Source of the DNA: Bacteroidota bacterium
GTDB lineage: Bacteria > Bacteroidota > Bacteroidia > Bacteroidales > WCHB1-69
Length of the DNA: 43,478 nt
Reading direction: 5' to 3'
Assembly (NCBI GenBank): GCA_023392945.1
Contig: JAEWNB010000007.1
Span: forward strand, 1 to 43,478
Part shown: positions 25,343-33,474 of the stretch, in pieces
How the letters are laid out: every line of letters starts with the position of its first letter
Position numbering within the stretch: the stretch's first letter is position 1
Translations under genes and position numbers: made by a program
Notes under the pieces: model-generated
What the model saw: only the letters and a program-made list of their open reading frames with translations
Database searches by the model: none
What the model was told of the DNA's origin: nothing

Positions 25343-27280
25343 ATGGCTTTAACGATTATTAGTTTAATTAAACAGGTTCCTCTTGCCGGCGAAATGCGAA
25401 TGGGAGAAGATGGCCTGATGGAACGCTCAAAAGCAAAATCAATCATTAATATTGATTGCCAATTTGGTCTTGAAGCTGGATTACAACTCAAAAAACAACA
25501 TCCCGATGCCAAATTGATAGTTTGTTCCATGGGTCCCAAATCATTTGAAAGCTCTCTTAAAAAGGCAATTTCAATAGGATATGATGAGGCATACCTCCTC
25601 TCCGACCGTAAACTTGGCGGCAGCGATACCTATGTTACGGGTATGGCAATCTCCACAATGCTTAAGCATTTGGGCTTTACAAAAGATTCCAAAGAACCTT
25701 TCATAATATTTACAGGTAGACAAACCAGCGATGGGGATACTGCTCATGTTCCTTCACAAATAGCAGAAAATATTGGGATTCCTCAGGCAACTTTTGTGGA
25801 AAATGTAAAAGCAGACAAATCAGGAAATATTATTGCCAAACGAATTATTGAAGGTGGATATCAATTGCTTAAATTGCCATTTCCATGTGTTATTTCTATG
25901 ACTCCAACCGGCATTCCACCACGCAAACCCTCATTGTCAGGAGCCGTAAAAGCTCACAATATGAAAATAACTACTTTCAGTATTGAAGATATTGGACTGA
26001 ATGGGGATAAAACGGGAATTGCGGGTTCTCCGACTATTGTATCCAAAGTTGTTGATATTGTTAGTGAACGCCCACCTGTTAAAATGTCCGAAGGTCATAA
26101 TGAAGTGGCTTTGGTTGACAATTTCATCGAAAAATTTAACATTGGCAACCATTATTTTGAAAAAAAGGAAAAAACTGTAAAGAAAGAGATTCAATCTTAT
26201 GATTTTCCCGTTAAAGATTTCAGAAATGGTGCCAGTGGAATTCTCACCTGGGCTGAAATTACAAATGGAACTATCTCAAGACCTTCTCTGGAATTGCTAA
26301 CTCCGGCAAGAGCGCTGGCATCACAGTTGGGCGAAAACACAAAAGTGATGACACTGATCATCGGAAAAAATATTCAACCTTTGGCTCAAACTCTAATCGA
26401 GCATGGTTCTGATGAAGTTATATTAGTCGAGAATGACAGACTTGAAGAATACTTAGTGCTACCTTTTTCTTCCATTTTCAACCAAGTCATCAAGGAAAAG
26501 AATCCTGAAATTGCCCTTTTTGCAGCCACAACTTCCGGAAGAGAACTTGCTCCCAGAATAGGAATGAAAACGCAAAGTGGGGTAACGGCAGACTGCACCG
26601 GGCTGGAAATTGGGGAATATATTGACAAAAAAAGAGAGCTTATTTTTAAACCAATCCTTGAATCGCGCAGACCAACATACGGCGAAAGTAAACTTGCTAC
26701 TATTCTCAGCTTTGTCTGTCCACAAATTTCAACAGCACGCCCGGGCACTTTCAAACTTCCCGATCGCGATGTTAACAGAAAAGGAGTTATTTCAAATTTC
26801 AATCCTATTTTGGATCAAAGCGATTTTGTTTCCGAGATTATCGATACCGTGAGAGGAGAAAGTGGATTATCAAATCTTTTTGAGTCTGATATTGTGGTTT
26901 CGGGAGGACGAGGAACATCCATTGACAATTTAGGATTGATAAAAGAACTGGTGGATACCTTAATCAACAAAGGAATTAATGCTGAATGGGCTTGCAGTAG
27001 ACCTGTTGTTGATGAAGGAATATCAGAGTATTCGAGACAAATAGGCCAAACCGGTAAGACCATCCGTCCAAAAGTATATATTGCAGTCGGGATATCCGGT
27101 GCTATTCAGCATCTTTCCGGTATGAAAGAGGCCGGGAAAGTGATTGCTATAAACCATAATCCAAAAGCCAATATTTTTCACAATGCAGATTTTGGTATTG
27201 TTGGGGAATATCAGGATATTATTCCGGAATTAATAGAACGTGTAAAAGCAGGTTTTACATTTGGTGTTGAACCAAAATAA
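25343..27280 (+). CDS. Fused electron-transfer flavoprotein, EtfB-EtfA in one chain
   Basis: 645 residues. Residues 1 to about 260 are EtfB: ISLIKQVPLAGEMRM, SIINIDCQFGLEAGLQLKK, LLSDRKLGGSDTYVTGMA and GRQTSDGDTAHVPSQIAENI. A charged linker (about 270-285) leads to EtfA from about 290: LLTPARALASQLG, FAATTSGRELAPR and the FAD site QIGQTGKTIRPKVYIAVGIS plus GAIQHLSGM and INHNPKANIFHNAD. No stop or frame change separates them. The EtfB half has the LSDR...GGSDT and DGDTAHV patterns found more often in the FixA/bifurcating-type group than in the mitochondrial type; this is an inference. With ETF-QO beside it, it should collect electrons from dehydrogenases (for example acyl-CoA) for the quinone pool. 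Confidence 0.92.
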   Translation: MALTIISLIKQVPLAGEMRMGEDGLMERSKAKSIINIDCQFGLEAGLQLKKQHPDAKLIVCSMGPKSFESSLKKAISIGYDEAYLLSDRKLGGSDTYVTGMAISTMLKHLGFTKDSKEPFIIFTGRQTSDGDTAHVPSQIAENIGIPQATFVENVKADKSGNIIAKRIIEGGYQLLKLPFPCVISMTPTGIPPRKPSLSGAVKAHNMKITTFSIEDIGLNGDKTGIAGSPTIVSKVVDIVSERPPVKMSEGHNEVALVDNFIEKFNIGNHYFEKKEKTVKKEIQSYDFPVKDFRNGASGILTWAEITNGTISRPSLELLTPARALASQLGENTKVMTLIIGKNIQPLAQTLIEHGSDEVILVENDRLEEYLVLPFSSIFNQVIKEKNPEIALFAATTSGRELAPRIGMKTQSGVTADCTGLEIGEYIDKKRELIFKPILESRRPTYGESKLATILSFVCPQISTARPGTFKLPDRDVNRKGVISNFNPILDQSDFVSEIIDTVRGESGLSNLFESDIVVSGGRGTSIDNLGLIKELVDTLINKGINAEWACSRPVVDEGISEYSRQIGQTGKTIRPKVYIAVGISGAIQHLSGMKEAGKVIAINHNPKANIFHNADFGIVGEYQDIIPELIERVKAGFTFGVEPK

Positions 27281-27404
27281 CAGCAACTTGTTATTTGTAA
27301 TCAAGGAAAATCTATTAAAAATCGAAATAAAAATTGGCATTAGAAAAAACAAGTATAAAACAAGCTAATCTATTGATAATAAATAAAAAACAATAAGAAT
27401 TTCT

Positions 27405-27809
27405 ATGAAATCAGTTTCACTTTGGACCCAAGATTTTCGATCAGTTGTTGATGATGGCAGAAATCATAGTGTTGTGGTTGATTTGCCGACAGCCAAAGGC
27501 GGAAGTAATGAGGGACCAACAGGGATAGAGTTATGCGTTATGAGTTTAAGTGGATGCATCGGGACCGTTTTTGCAATGATGGCTCAGAAAATGAGAATCA
27601 GTTTTACTAAAATGCAGGTAGAAGTCTTTGCCGAACAAGATAGCAATGCCCCCACTATCACAGACGTATTCTGTGTTCTTTCAATCCAAACGACAGATGA
27701 AAAAGAAAAAATTGAAAAATGCTTTGAGCATACCATAAAGAATTGTCCTGTAGGTGTTTTATTCCGCCAAGCAGGAATCGAAATAACAAATGAAATAAAC
27801 TATATATAA
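27405..27809 (+). CDS. OsmC/Ohr-family protein
   Basis: 134 residues. The two redox cysteines sit at C51 (SLSGCIGTVF) and C114 (KNCPVGVLF), as in OsmC/Ohr thiol peroxidases that reduce organic hydroperoxides. The N-terminal Ohr helix is absent and the protein is near the minimum for the family. It lies 124 bases after EtfBA and two bases before mrp, so it is probably translated with mrp. In this context it may protect against peroxides made by electron transfer; this is an inference. Confidence 0.8.
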   Translation: MKSVSLWTQDFRSVVDDGRNHSVVVDLPTAKGGSNEGPTGIELCVMSLSGCIGTVFAMMAQKMRISFTKMQVEVFAEQDSNAPTITDVFCVLSIQTTDEKEKIEKCFEHTIKNCPVGVLFRQAGIEITNEINYI

Positions 27810-27811
27810 AA

Positions 27812-28597
27812 ATGAATGCAATAGAAAAAATTAATCTTCCTGACGTTAAAAATATAATTATTGTAGCTTCAGGAAAAGGTGGTGTCGGAAAATCAACTGT
27901 TTCGGCTAATTTGGCAATTGCCATGGCTCGTCAGGGTAAAAAAGTTGCCCTTGTCGATGCCGATATTTACGGTCCTTCCATCCCCAAAATGTTTGGAGTG
28001 GAAGATGCTCAACCGGAAGTTAGTGCCATTGAGAACAAGGAAATTATGTTTCCCGTTGAAAAATATGGAGTTAAGATTATGTCTATCGGCTTCTTTATCC
28101 CTAAATCTCACGGCTTAATATGGAGAGGCCCTATGGCATCCAATGTAATTTCACAACTCTTTGGAGATACTCAATGGGGAGAAATAGATTATATGATTAT
28201 AGACTTCCCTCCCGGAACCGGAGATATTCAGCTTACTACTGTTCAGAAATTACCTATTAACGGTGCTATTATTGTAACCACTCCTCAGGAAATAGCTCTC
28301 AATGATGCAAGAAAAGCTGTTTCTATGTTTTCCAATAACAATATCAATATCCCAATTATCGGAATTATTGAAAACATGTCCTGGTTTACTCCTCAGTCAC
28401 ATCCTGATGAAAAATATTTTCTTTTTGGTCAAGGTGGGGGAGCAAAACTATCAGCAGAACTAAATTCAAAATTACTGGGACAAATTCCGTTAGTGGCTGA
28501 AGTCGGCGAAGCAGCAGATAAAGGGCTTAGTGTTTTCAATCAGGAAAACAAGACTGTTGTTGAAGCTTTTGAAAAAATTGTCTTAAGTATTGTCTAG
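27812..28597 (+). CDS. Mrp/ApbC-type P-loop ATPase (Fe-S cluster carrier)
   Basis: 261 residues. The deviant Walker A SGKGGVGKST is at 20-29, then DADIYGPSIPKMFG, GLIWRGPMASNVISQL and DFPPGTGDIQL. This is the Mrp/NBP35-like carrier that loads 4Fe-4S clusters onto apoproteins. The N-terminal DUF59 domain of many homologues is missing, and the CxxC pair seen in many Mrp proteins is replaced (ENMSWFTPQSHPDE), as far as I know a common state in Bacteroidota. ETF-QO, which needs a 4Fe-4S cluster, is upstream in the same direction. A hairpin (28612-28650) follows. Confidence 0.88.
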   Translation: MNAIEKINLPDVKNIIIVASGKGGVGKSTVSANLAIAMARQGKKVALVDADIYGPSIPKMFGVEDAQPEVSAIENKEIMFPVEKYGVKIMSIGFFIPKSHGLIWRGPMASNVISQLFGDTQWGEIDYMIIDFPPGTGDIQLTTVQKLPINGAIIVTTPQEIALNDARKAVSMFSNNNINIPIIGIIENMSWFTPQSHPDEKYFLFGQGGGAKLSAELNSKLLGQIPLVAEVGEAADKGLSVFNQENKTVVEAFEKIVLSIV

Positions 28598-28603
28598 CTT
28601 TCT

Positions 28604-28650
28604 AAAAAAACTGGCGTTAAGATAATGAGTAAATCATTAACTTAACGCCA
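28604..28650 (-). terminator. Hairpin terminator of the ZIP gene
   Basis: A stem of 10 bp (28612-28621 with 28641-28650) plus 6 bp more inside after one mismatch. On the minus strand it is followed by a T7 run. It includes the stop codon of the ZIP gene and lies between convergent mrp and zip. Confidence 0.75.
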
Positions 28651-29470
28651 CATCCAATAACATCATCACTGCAAAACCTACCATTGTAGCAACTGTAGCG
28701 AGATCAGAATATTTTGAGCGCTGTGATTCGGGAATTAATTCTTCCACAATAACATATATCATCGCACCTGCTGCAAACGAGAGGGCATAAGGAAGGATAT
28801 AAGTCATGGAAGAGGCGATAACAGCTCCAATAACGGCTCCAATAATTTCAACCATTCCGGAGAGTTGACCGAAGAAGAAGCTTTTTTTAGCGGAAAACCC
28901 TTCACTTCTAAGAGGGGCTGAAACAGCAAAACCTTCAGGAATATTTTGAATTCCGATTCCCAGAGCAAGTGATACGGCTCCCATTATGCTAACAGAATCA
29001 ACTCCTCCTGTCAGTGCTCCAAATGCCACTCCTACTGCCAATCCTTCGGGAAAATTATGGATAGTGACCGCGATAATCATCAGCCACGACCGCTTCAATT
29101 TTGTTTTAGGACCTTCGATTTCATCATTTGAGGCACCGGGATGAAGATGAGGAATCAGCAAATCGACAAATCTAAGAAAGATTCCTCCCAAGGCAAAACC
29201 CACAATTGCAGGAACCCAGGGAATTGATCCATCACTTTCAGCTATGTCAATAGAAGGTAATAATAGGGAGAAAAAAACTGCGGCCAACATTATCCCGGCT
29301 GCAAAACCTATCATTACCGTAAAAGCTTTGGGAGTAACAGTTTTAAAAAACAGCACAAAGGAAGCCCCCAGAGCAGTCATAAACCATGTAAAAACTCCTG
29401 CTATCAATGCTTGCCAAATAACCTTGAGAGATAAAAACCAATCAACTATAGTAATAGATGCCAACATCAT
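28637..29470 (-). CDS. ZIP-family metal transporter
   Basis: 277 residues from the ATG at 29470 (a TTG at 29479 would add three residues). Eight hydrophobic segments. Metal-binding motifs HNFPEGLAVG and QNIPEGFAVS lie in the TM4/TM5 pair. A histidine in HLHPGASNDE sits in the loop. ZIP proteins carry zinc and other divalent metals (iron, manganese) into the cell; which one cannot be seen. The upstream same-strand gene is the small sorting-domain protein, 23 bases away. Confidence 0.9.
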   Translation of the reverse strand: MMLASITIVDWFLSLKVIWQALIAGVFTWFMTALGASFVLFFKTVTPKAFTVMIGFAAGIMLAAVFFSLLLPSIDIAESDGSIPWVPAIVGFALGGIFLRFVDLLIPHLHPGASNDEIEGPKTKLKRSWLMIIAVTIHNFPEGLAVGVAFGALTGGVDSVSIMGAVSLALGIGIQNIPEGFAVSAPLRSEGFSAKKSFFFGQLSGMVEIIGAVIGAVIASSMTYILPYALSFAAGAMIYVIVEELIPESQRSKYSDLATVATMVGFAVMMLLDVALS

Positions 29471-29493
29471 GTATATCAATTAAGGTTTATAAG

Positions 29494-29883
29494 TTACTTT
29501 TTCACTATTAGAAAAATCTTCATCAACTCTCCTTTATTAATAATTTTAAGATAATAAGTACCATTGGAGAGATTCTCAATCGGTATGATGGTGTACATTT
29601 CCGTAATAAAGTGATGTTTTAACAAATTTCCGCTGCTATCATAAAGATTGGCTTCATAGTTTAGAGAAGTTTGCTCATCATTCACTATCAACTCAAAATA
29701 ATTATCGTTTGGATTTTGATAAACAACAGCCGAAAGCGAAATTCCGGGTTGACTGTCAACCCCAAACACTGATATTTCGTATGGATTTTCCACTTTTATT
29801 TTTTTGTTTTTTGATTTACCGGACTGTGAATAAGAGGGGTAAGCCATTGAAAGAGCTATTATTAATAATAAAATATTTTTCAT
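29494..29883 (-). CDS. Small secreted protein consisting mostly of a T9SS sorting-domain-like fold
   Basis: 129 residues. The ATG at 29883 gives a good signal peptide (MKNILLLIIALSMAYPSYSQ); the ORF could start at 29904, but a promoter box at 29909-29902 rules that out. After the signal is a basic stretch (SGKSKNKKIKVENP), then QNPNDNYFELIVN, YEANLYDSSGNLLKHH and NLSNGTYYLKIINKGELMKI, ending FLIVKK. That is the strand order of a type A sorting domain, with no cargo domain. It might be exported by T9SS with only a tag, serve as a decoy, or be a truncated remnant that is still intact. The ZIP gene follows. Confidence 0.68.
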   Translation of the reverse strand: MKNILLLIIALSMAYPSYSQSGKSKNKKIKVENPYEISVFGVDSQPGISLSAVVYQNPNDNYFELIVNDEQTSLNYEANLYDSSGNLLKHHFITEMYTIIPIENLSNGTYYLKIINKGELMKIFLIVKK

Positions 29884-29901
29884 TTTTACTTTTTTGATTG
29901 G

Positions 29902-29909
29902 CAAATTTA
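29902..29909 (-). promoter_or_regulatory. -7 promoter box for the small sorting-domain gene
   Basis: TAAATTTG on the minus strand, 18 bases before the ATG at 29883. It supports that start over the more upstream one. Confidence 0.5.
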
Positions 29910-29995
29910 CAGAAAAAAATTAAGCACCACTACTTTCAAGAACAAAACCTATGGAGTGATAATTAGGTATAAAAAGCTATATTTAGATTTTTTGT

Positions 29996-30003
29996 TATTT
30001 TTG
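29996..30003 (+). promoter_or_regulatory. -7 promoter box for the acyl-CoA ligase
   Basis: TATTTTTG, 20 bases before the ATG at 30024. Confidence 0.5.
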
Positions 30004-30023
30004 CATCAAATAAAATAAAAAAG

Positions 30024-31793
30024 ATGGAAATTACCAGAATTTTTGATCTATTGCCTCATTATGCCATGCATTATAACAATGATGATGCATTATGTGGAAA
30101 AGAAAATGGAGTTTGGGTTAAATATAGTATCACTCAATATATTGAGAAAGTGAACTATATAAGTTACGGCTTAATGCAATTGGGCATAAAAAAAGGAGAC
30201 AGAATTGCATCCATTAGCAACAATCGTCCTGAGTGGAATTTTCTTGATATGGCAATACTTCAGTTAGGGGCCATTCATGTTTCAATTTATCCAACTATCA
30301 GCGAGACTGATTATAAGTATATATTGAATCATGCAGATGTAAAAATGGTCTTTGTTTCCGGGTGGGAACTTCTTCGAAAAATTGAAAATGTTATTTCTGA
30401 GATACCATCTTTGGCTGAAAATGTATATACCTTTCGAAATTTAAGAGGATACAAGCACTTAAATGAAATTATTGAACTTGGAATGGCAAATCCAAGTCCT
30501 CAATATCTTAGTGATATCAAAGACAGAATTTCTCCCGATGATGTCATCACTTTGATTTATACCTCAGGAACAACAGGAAATCCAAAGGGAGTAATGCTTA
30601 CTCACAGAAATCTTCTATGCAATGCCAAAGCTGTTCTACCTATTGTTCCCGTTCAACATAATAGCCGTGCATTAAGTTATCTGCCACTCTGCCATATTTA
30701 TGAACGAATGATGATTTACACCTGGCATTATTTGGGAGTCTCAATATATTATGCGGAAAGTATTGCAAAGATTGCTGAAAATCTGCAGGAAATACAACCG
30801 GATATTTTCACATCAGTACCGCGTCTTTTGGAAAAATTTTACGACAAGATTATTGCAGTAGGTAGAAAACAAAAAGGTATTAAGAAAAAAATATTTTTCT
30901 GGGCTAATGAGATTGCTACTCAATTTGAATTTGAAAATCAGACATGGCTATATCGGAAACAATTAAGATGGGCAAGAAAACTTGTTCTTCGCAAATGGAA
31001 AGCTGCTTTAGGGGGTAATTTCAAAGTTGTTGTTTCCGGTGGAGCTGCCATTCAGCCCCGTATTAGCAAAATTTTCTGGGCAATGGAAGTCCCTGTCCTT
31101 GAAGGTTATGGTCTGACAGAAACTTCACCAGTTATAGGAGTGAGCAACTTTTTCAAGAATGGCGTTAAGTTTGGAACTGTTGGGCCTCCACTCCCCGGAA
31201 TTGAAGTTAAAATTGCTGAAGATGGAGAAATCCTCACCCGTGGTCATTGCGTCATGCAAGGTTATTACAAAGCTCCTGAACTAACTAAAGAAGCCATTGA
31301 CGATGAGAATTGGTTTCACACCGGTGACATTGGAAAATTTGAACCTGAAGGGCAAATCAGAATTACCGGTCGTAAGAAAGAGATGTTTAAAACTGCTTTT
31401 GGCAAATATGTAGTCCCAACAATCATTGAAAATAAGTTCTGTGAAGATTCTATGATTGACACCATTATGGTGGTTGGGGAAAATAAACAATTTGCTGCCG
31501 CTCTTATTGTTCCTGAATTTGGGGATCTTCGTTCATGGTGCGCCCGAAAAGGAATTGAATATACAACCAACGAAGAAATGGTAAAAAATCCATTGGTTCT
31601 TAAAAAATTCAAAAAGATTGTGGACCATTATAACAAGTTTTTCGGTGATACTGAACAAATAAAAAGGTACATTCTGATTGACTACGAGTGGAGTATTCAA
31701 ACGGGAGAACTTACCCCTACTCTTAAATTAAGAAGAAACTTTATTATGGAAAAATACCATAATACTATTGAACAGCTTTTTGAAAAAAACTGA
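30024..31793 (+). CDS. Long-chain fatty-acid-CoA ligase (AMP-forming)
   Basis: 589 residues. It activates fatty acids to acyl-CoA with ATP. The P-loop signature YTSGTTGNPKG is at 179-189; further motifs are SYLPLCHIYERMM, VPVLEGYGLTETSP, WFHTGDIGKFEPEG and the hinge ITGRKKEMFKTAFGKYV. The form matches the eukaryote-like long-chain ACSL group (FadD15 type). Product acyl-CoA could feed the dehydrogenases that reduce the ETF encoded 3 kb upstream. cysS follows 46 bases after the stop, in the same direction. Confidence 0.92.
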   Translation: MEITRIFDLLPHYAMHYNNDDALCGKENGVWVKYSITQYIEKVNYISYGLMQLGIKKGDRIASISNNRPEWNFLDMAILQLGAIHVSIYPTISETDYKYILNHADVKMVFVSGWELLRKIENVISEIPSLAENVYTFRNLRGYKHLNEIIELGMANPSPQYLSDIKDRISPDDVITLIYTSGTTGNPKGVMLTHRNLLCNAKAVLPIVPVQHNSRALSYLPLCHIYERMMIYTWHYLGVSIYYAESIAKIAENLQEIQPDIFTSVPRLLEKFYDKIIAVGRKQKGIKKKIFFWANEIATQFEFENQTWLYRKQLRWARKLVLRKWKAALGGNFKVVVSGGAAIQPRISKIFWAMEVPVLEGYGLTETSPVIGVSNFFKNGVKFGTVGPPLPGIEVKIAEDGEILTRGHCVMQGYYKAPELTKEAIDDENWFHTGDIGKFEPEGQIRITGRKKEMFKTAFGKYVVPTIIENKFCEDSMIDTIMVVGENKQFAAALIVPEFGDLRSWCARKGIEYTTNEEMVKNPLVLKKFKKIVDHYNKFFGDTEQIKRYILIDYEWSIQTGELTPTLKLRRNFIMEKYHNTIEQLFEKN

Positions 31794-31839
31794 CCTATTT
31801 ACAATTAACTACTGACAAATTATCAAAAAAAAATCACTT

Positions 31840-33315
31840 ATGACACTACCAAAAGATTTAATTCTATATAATACTCTGACGAAGAAAAAAGAAAACTTTA
31901 TTCCCCTGAATGAAGGAAGAGTCGGCATGTATGTCTGTGGCCCGACTGTTTACGGAGAACCTCATCTGGGACATGCCCGTCCTGCCGTTACTTTTGATCT
32001 TGTCTTCAGATATCTCCAACATCTTGGCTATAAAGTCCGTTATGTTCGAAATATTACTGATGTAGGACATCTTGAAAATGATGCCGATGAAGGAGAAGAC
32101 AAAGTTGAAAAGAAAGCAAGATTAGAACAGGTTGAGCCAATGGAAATTGCGCAATTTTATATTGATAGTTATCACTTTGCCATGGATCTTCTTAATGTAA
32201 AAAGACCCTCAATTGAACCAAGAGCTTCTGGACACATTATGGAACAGATTGAAATGGTTGAGAAAATTCTAAACAAAGGCTACGCATACATTTCAAATGG
32301 ATCTGTCTATTTTGATGTTGTAAAGTTTGATAAGGATTTCGGCTATGGGAAACTATCTGGGCGTGTGCTGGAAGATATGATTGCAAATACACGCTCCTTA
32401 GATGGACAGGATGAAAAACATAATTCTGCAGATTTTGCCCTATGGAAAAAGGCATCACCTGAACACATCATGAAATGGAAATCTCCTTGGAGCATTGGAT
32501 TTCCGGGGTGGCATATTGAATGTACTGCAATGAGTACTAAATATTTGGGAGAACATTTTGACATTCATGGCGGTGGAATGGACTTACTTTTTCCCCATCA
32601 CGAATCAGAAGTATGTCAGAGCACTACTGCAAATGGAATTGAATCAGTGAAATATTGGATGCATAACAATATGATTACTATTAACGGACAAAAAATGGGA
32701 AAATCTTTGGGGAATTTTATTACCCTCAATGAGTTCTTTAAAGGAACACATCCGTTATTGGAACGTCCCTATTCTCCCATGACAATCCGTTTTTTTGTTT
32801 TGCAAGCACATTACAGAAGTACTGTTGACTTCTCCAATGAGGCATTAATTGCAGCAGAAAAAGGGATGAATAAGCTTTATTCAGCTTACAACACTCTCAA
32901 AAAGTTAAAAGCCGGAGACAGCTCTACCGACAATATAAACGATTGGGTAAAAAGATGCTACGAAGCAATGAATGATGACTTCAACAGTTCCAAACTCATT
33001 GCAGAACTTTTTGAAGCATCCCGCATTATCAATTCTGTAAATGACGGGAAAGCCTCTCTTATTAAGGAAGATCTTGAAACGCTTGAAAATTATTTCAACA
33101 TTTTCTTCTTTGATATTTTAGGAATGAAATTAGAAAGCAGTGGAAATGAAGATTCGAAAACTCTTGAAAAAATTATGGAATTGGTTTTAGAAATCAGAAA
33201 GAATGCCAAAGAGACCAAAAATTGGGCAGTTGCAGATGCTATTAGATCCAAACTAAATGAATCTGGAATTGTGATTAAGGATACCAAAGAGGGGACAATC
33301 TGGGAAAAGATTTAA
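31840..33315 (+). CDS. cysS: Cysteinyl-tRNA synthetase
   Basis: 491 residues, class I synthetase. The HIGH motif is PHLGH (41-45), the first zinc cysteine is C33 (YVCGPTVYGE), and GWHIECTAMS, HHESEVCQS and the KMSKS-type loop (QKMGKSLGNF) follow in order. A C-terminal anticodon-binding part is present. A 17-bp terminator comes 35 bases after the stop. Confidence 0.97.
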   Translation: MTLPKDLILYNTLTKKKENFIPLNEGRVGMYVCGPTVYGEPHLGHARPAVTFDLVFRYLQHLGYKVRYVRNITDVGHLENDADEGEDKVEKKARLEQVEPMEIAQFYIDSYHFAMDLLNVKRPSIEPRASGHIMEQIEMVEKILNKGYAYISNGSVYFDVVKFDKDFGYGKLSGRVLEDMIANTRSLDGQDEKHNSADFALWKKASPEHIMKWKSPWSIGFPGWHIECTAMSTKYLGEHFDIHGGGMDLLFPHHESEVCQSTTANGIESVKYWMHNNMITINGQKMGKSLGNFITLNEFFKGTHPLLERPYSPMTIRFFVLQAHYRSTVDFSNEALIAAEKGMNKLYSAYNTLKKLKAGDSSTDNINDWVKRCYEAMNDDFNSSKLIAELFEASRIINSVNDGKASLIKEDLETLENYFNIFFFDILGMKLESSGNEDSKTLEKIMELVLEIRKNAKETKNWAVADAIRSKLNESGIVIKDTKEGTIWEKI

Positions 33316-33350
33316 ATTTATCTTCTCAGCAAAATATTAATAAACAATCA

Positions 33351-33392
33351 ATAAAAAGAGAAAAGAGTCTTAGGGCTCTTTTCTCTTTTTAT
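33351..33392 (+). terminator. Hairpin terminator after cysS (possibly bidirectional)
   Basis: A perfect 17-bp inverted repeat (33351-33367 with 33376-33392, eight-base spacer) with T-rich 3' arm. It also lies downstream of the minus-strand T9SS gene ending at 33475 and has an A-rich 5' arm, so it could serve both. Confidence 0.8.
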
Positions 33393-33474
33393 TGTATAAA
33401 ATTTATAAATGAAATTTAGATTTTCAGAAAAATAGGATGGTTACGATTGTTAACTTTTAAATAACAAAGTATAG

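Noticed and set aside
28008..28597. Mrp called inactive because the CxxC pair is missing
   Set aside because: From family knowledge, many Bacteroidota Mrp homologues lack it; the ATP-binding motifs are intact.
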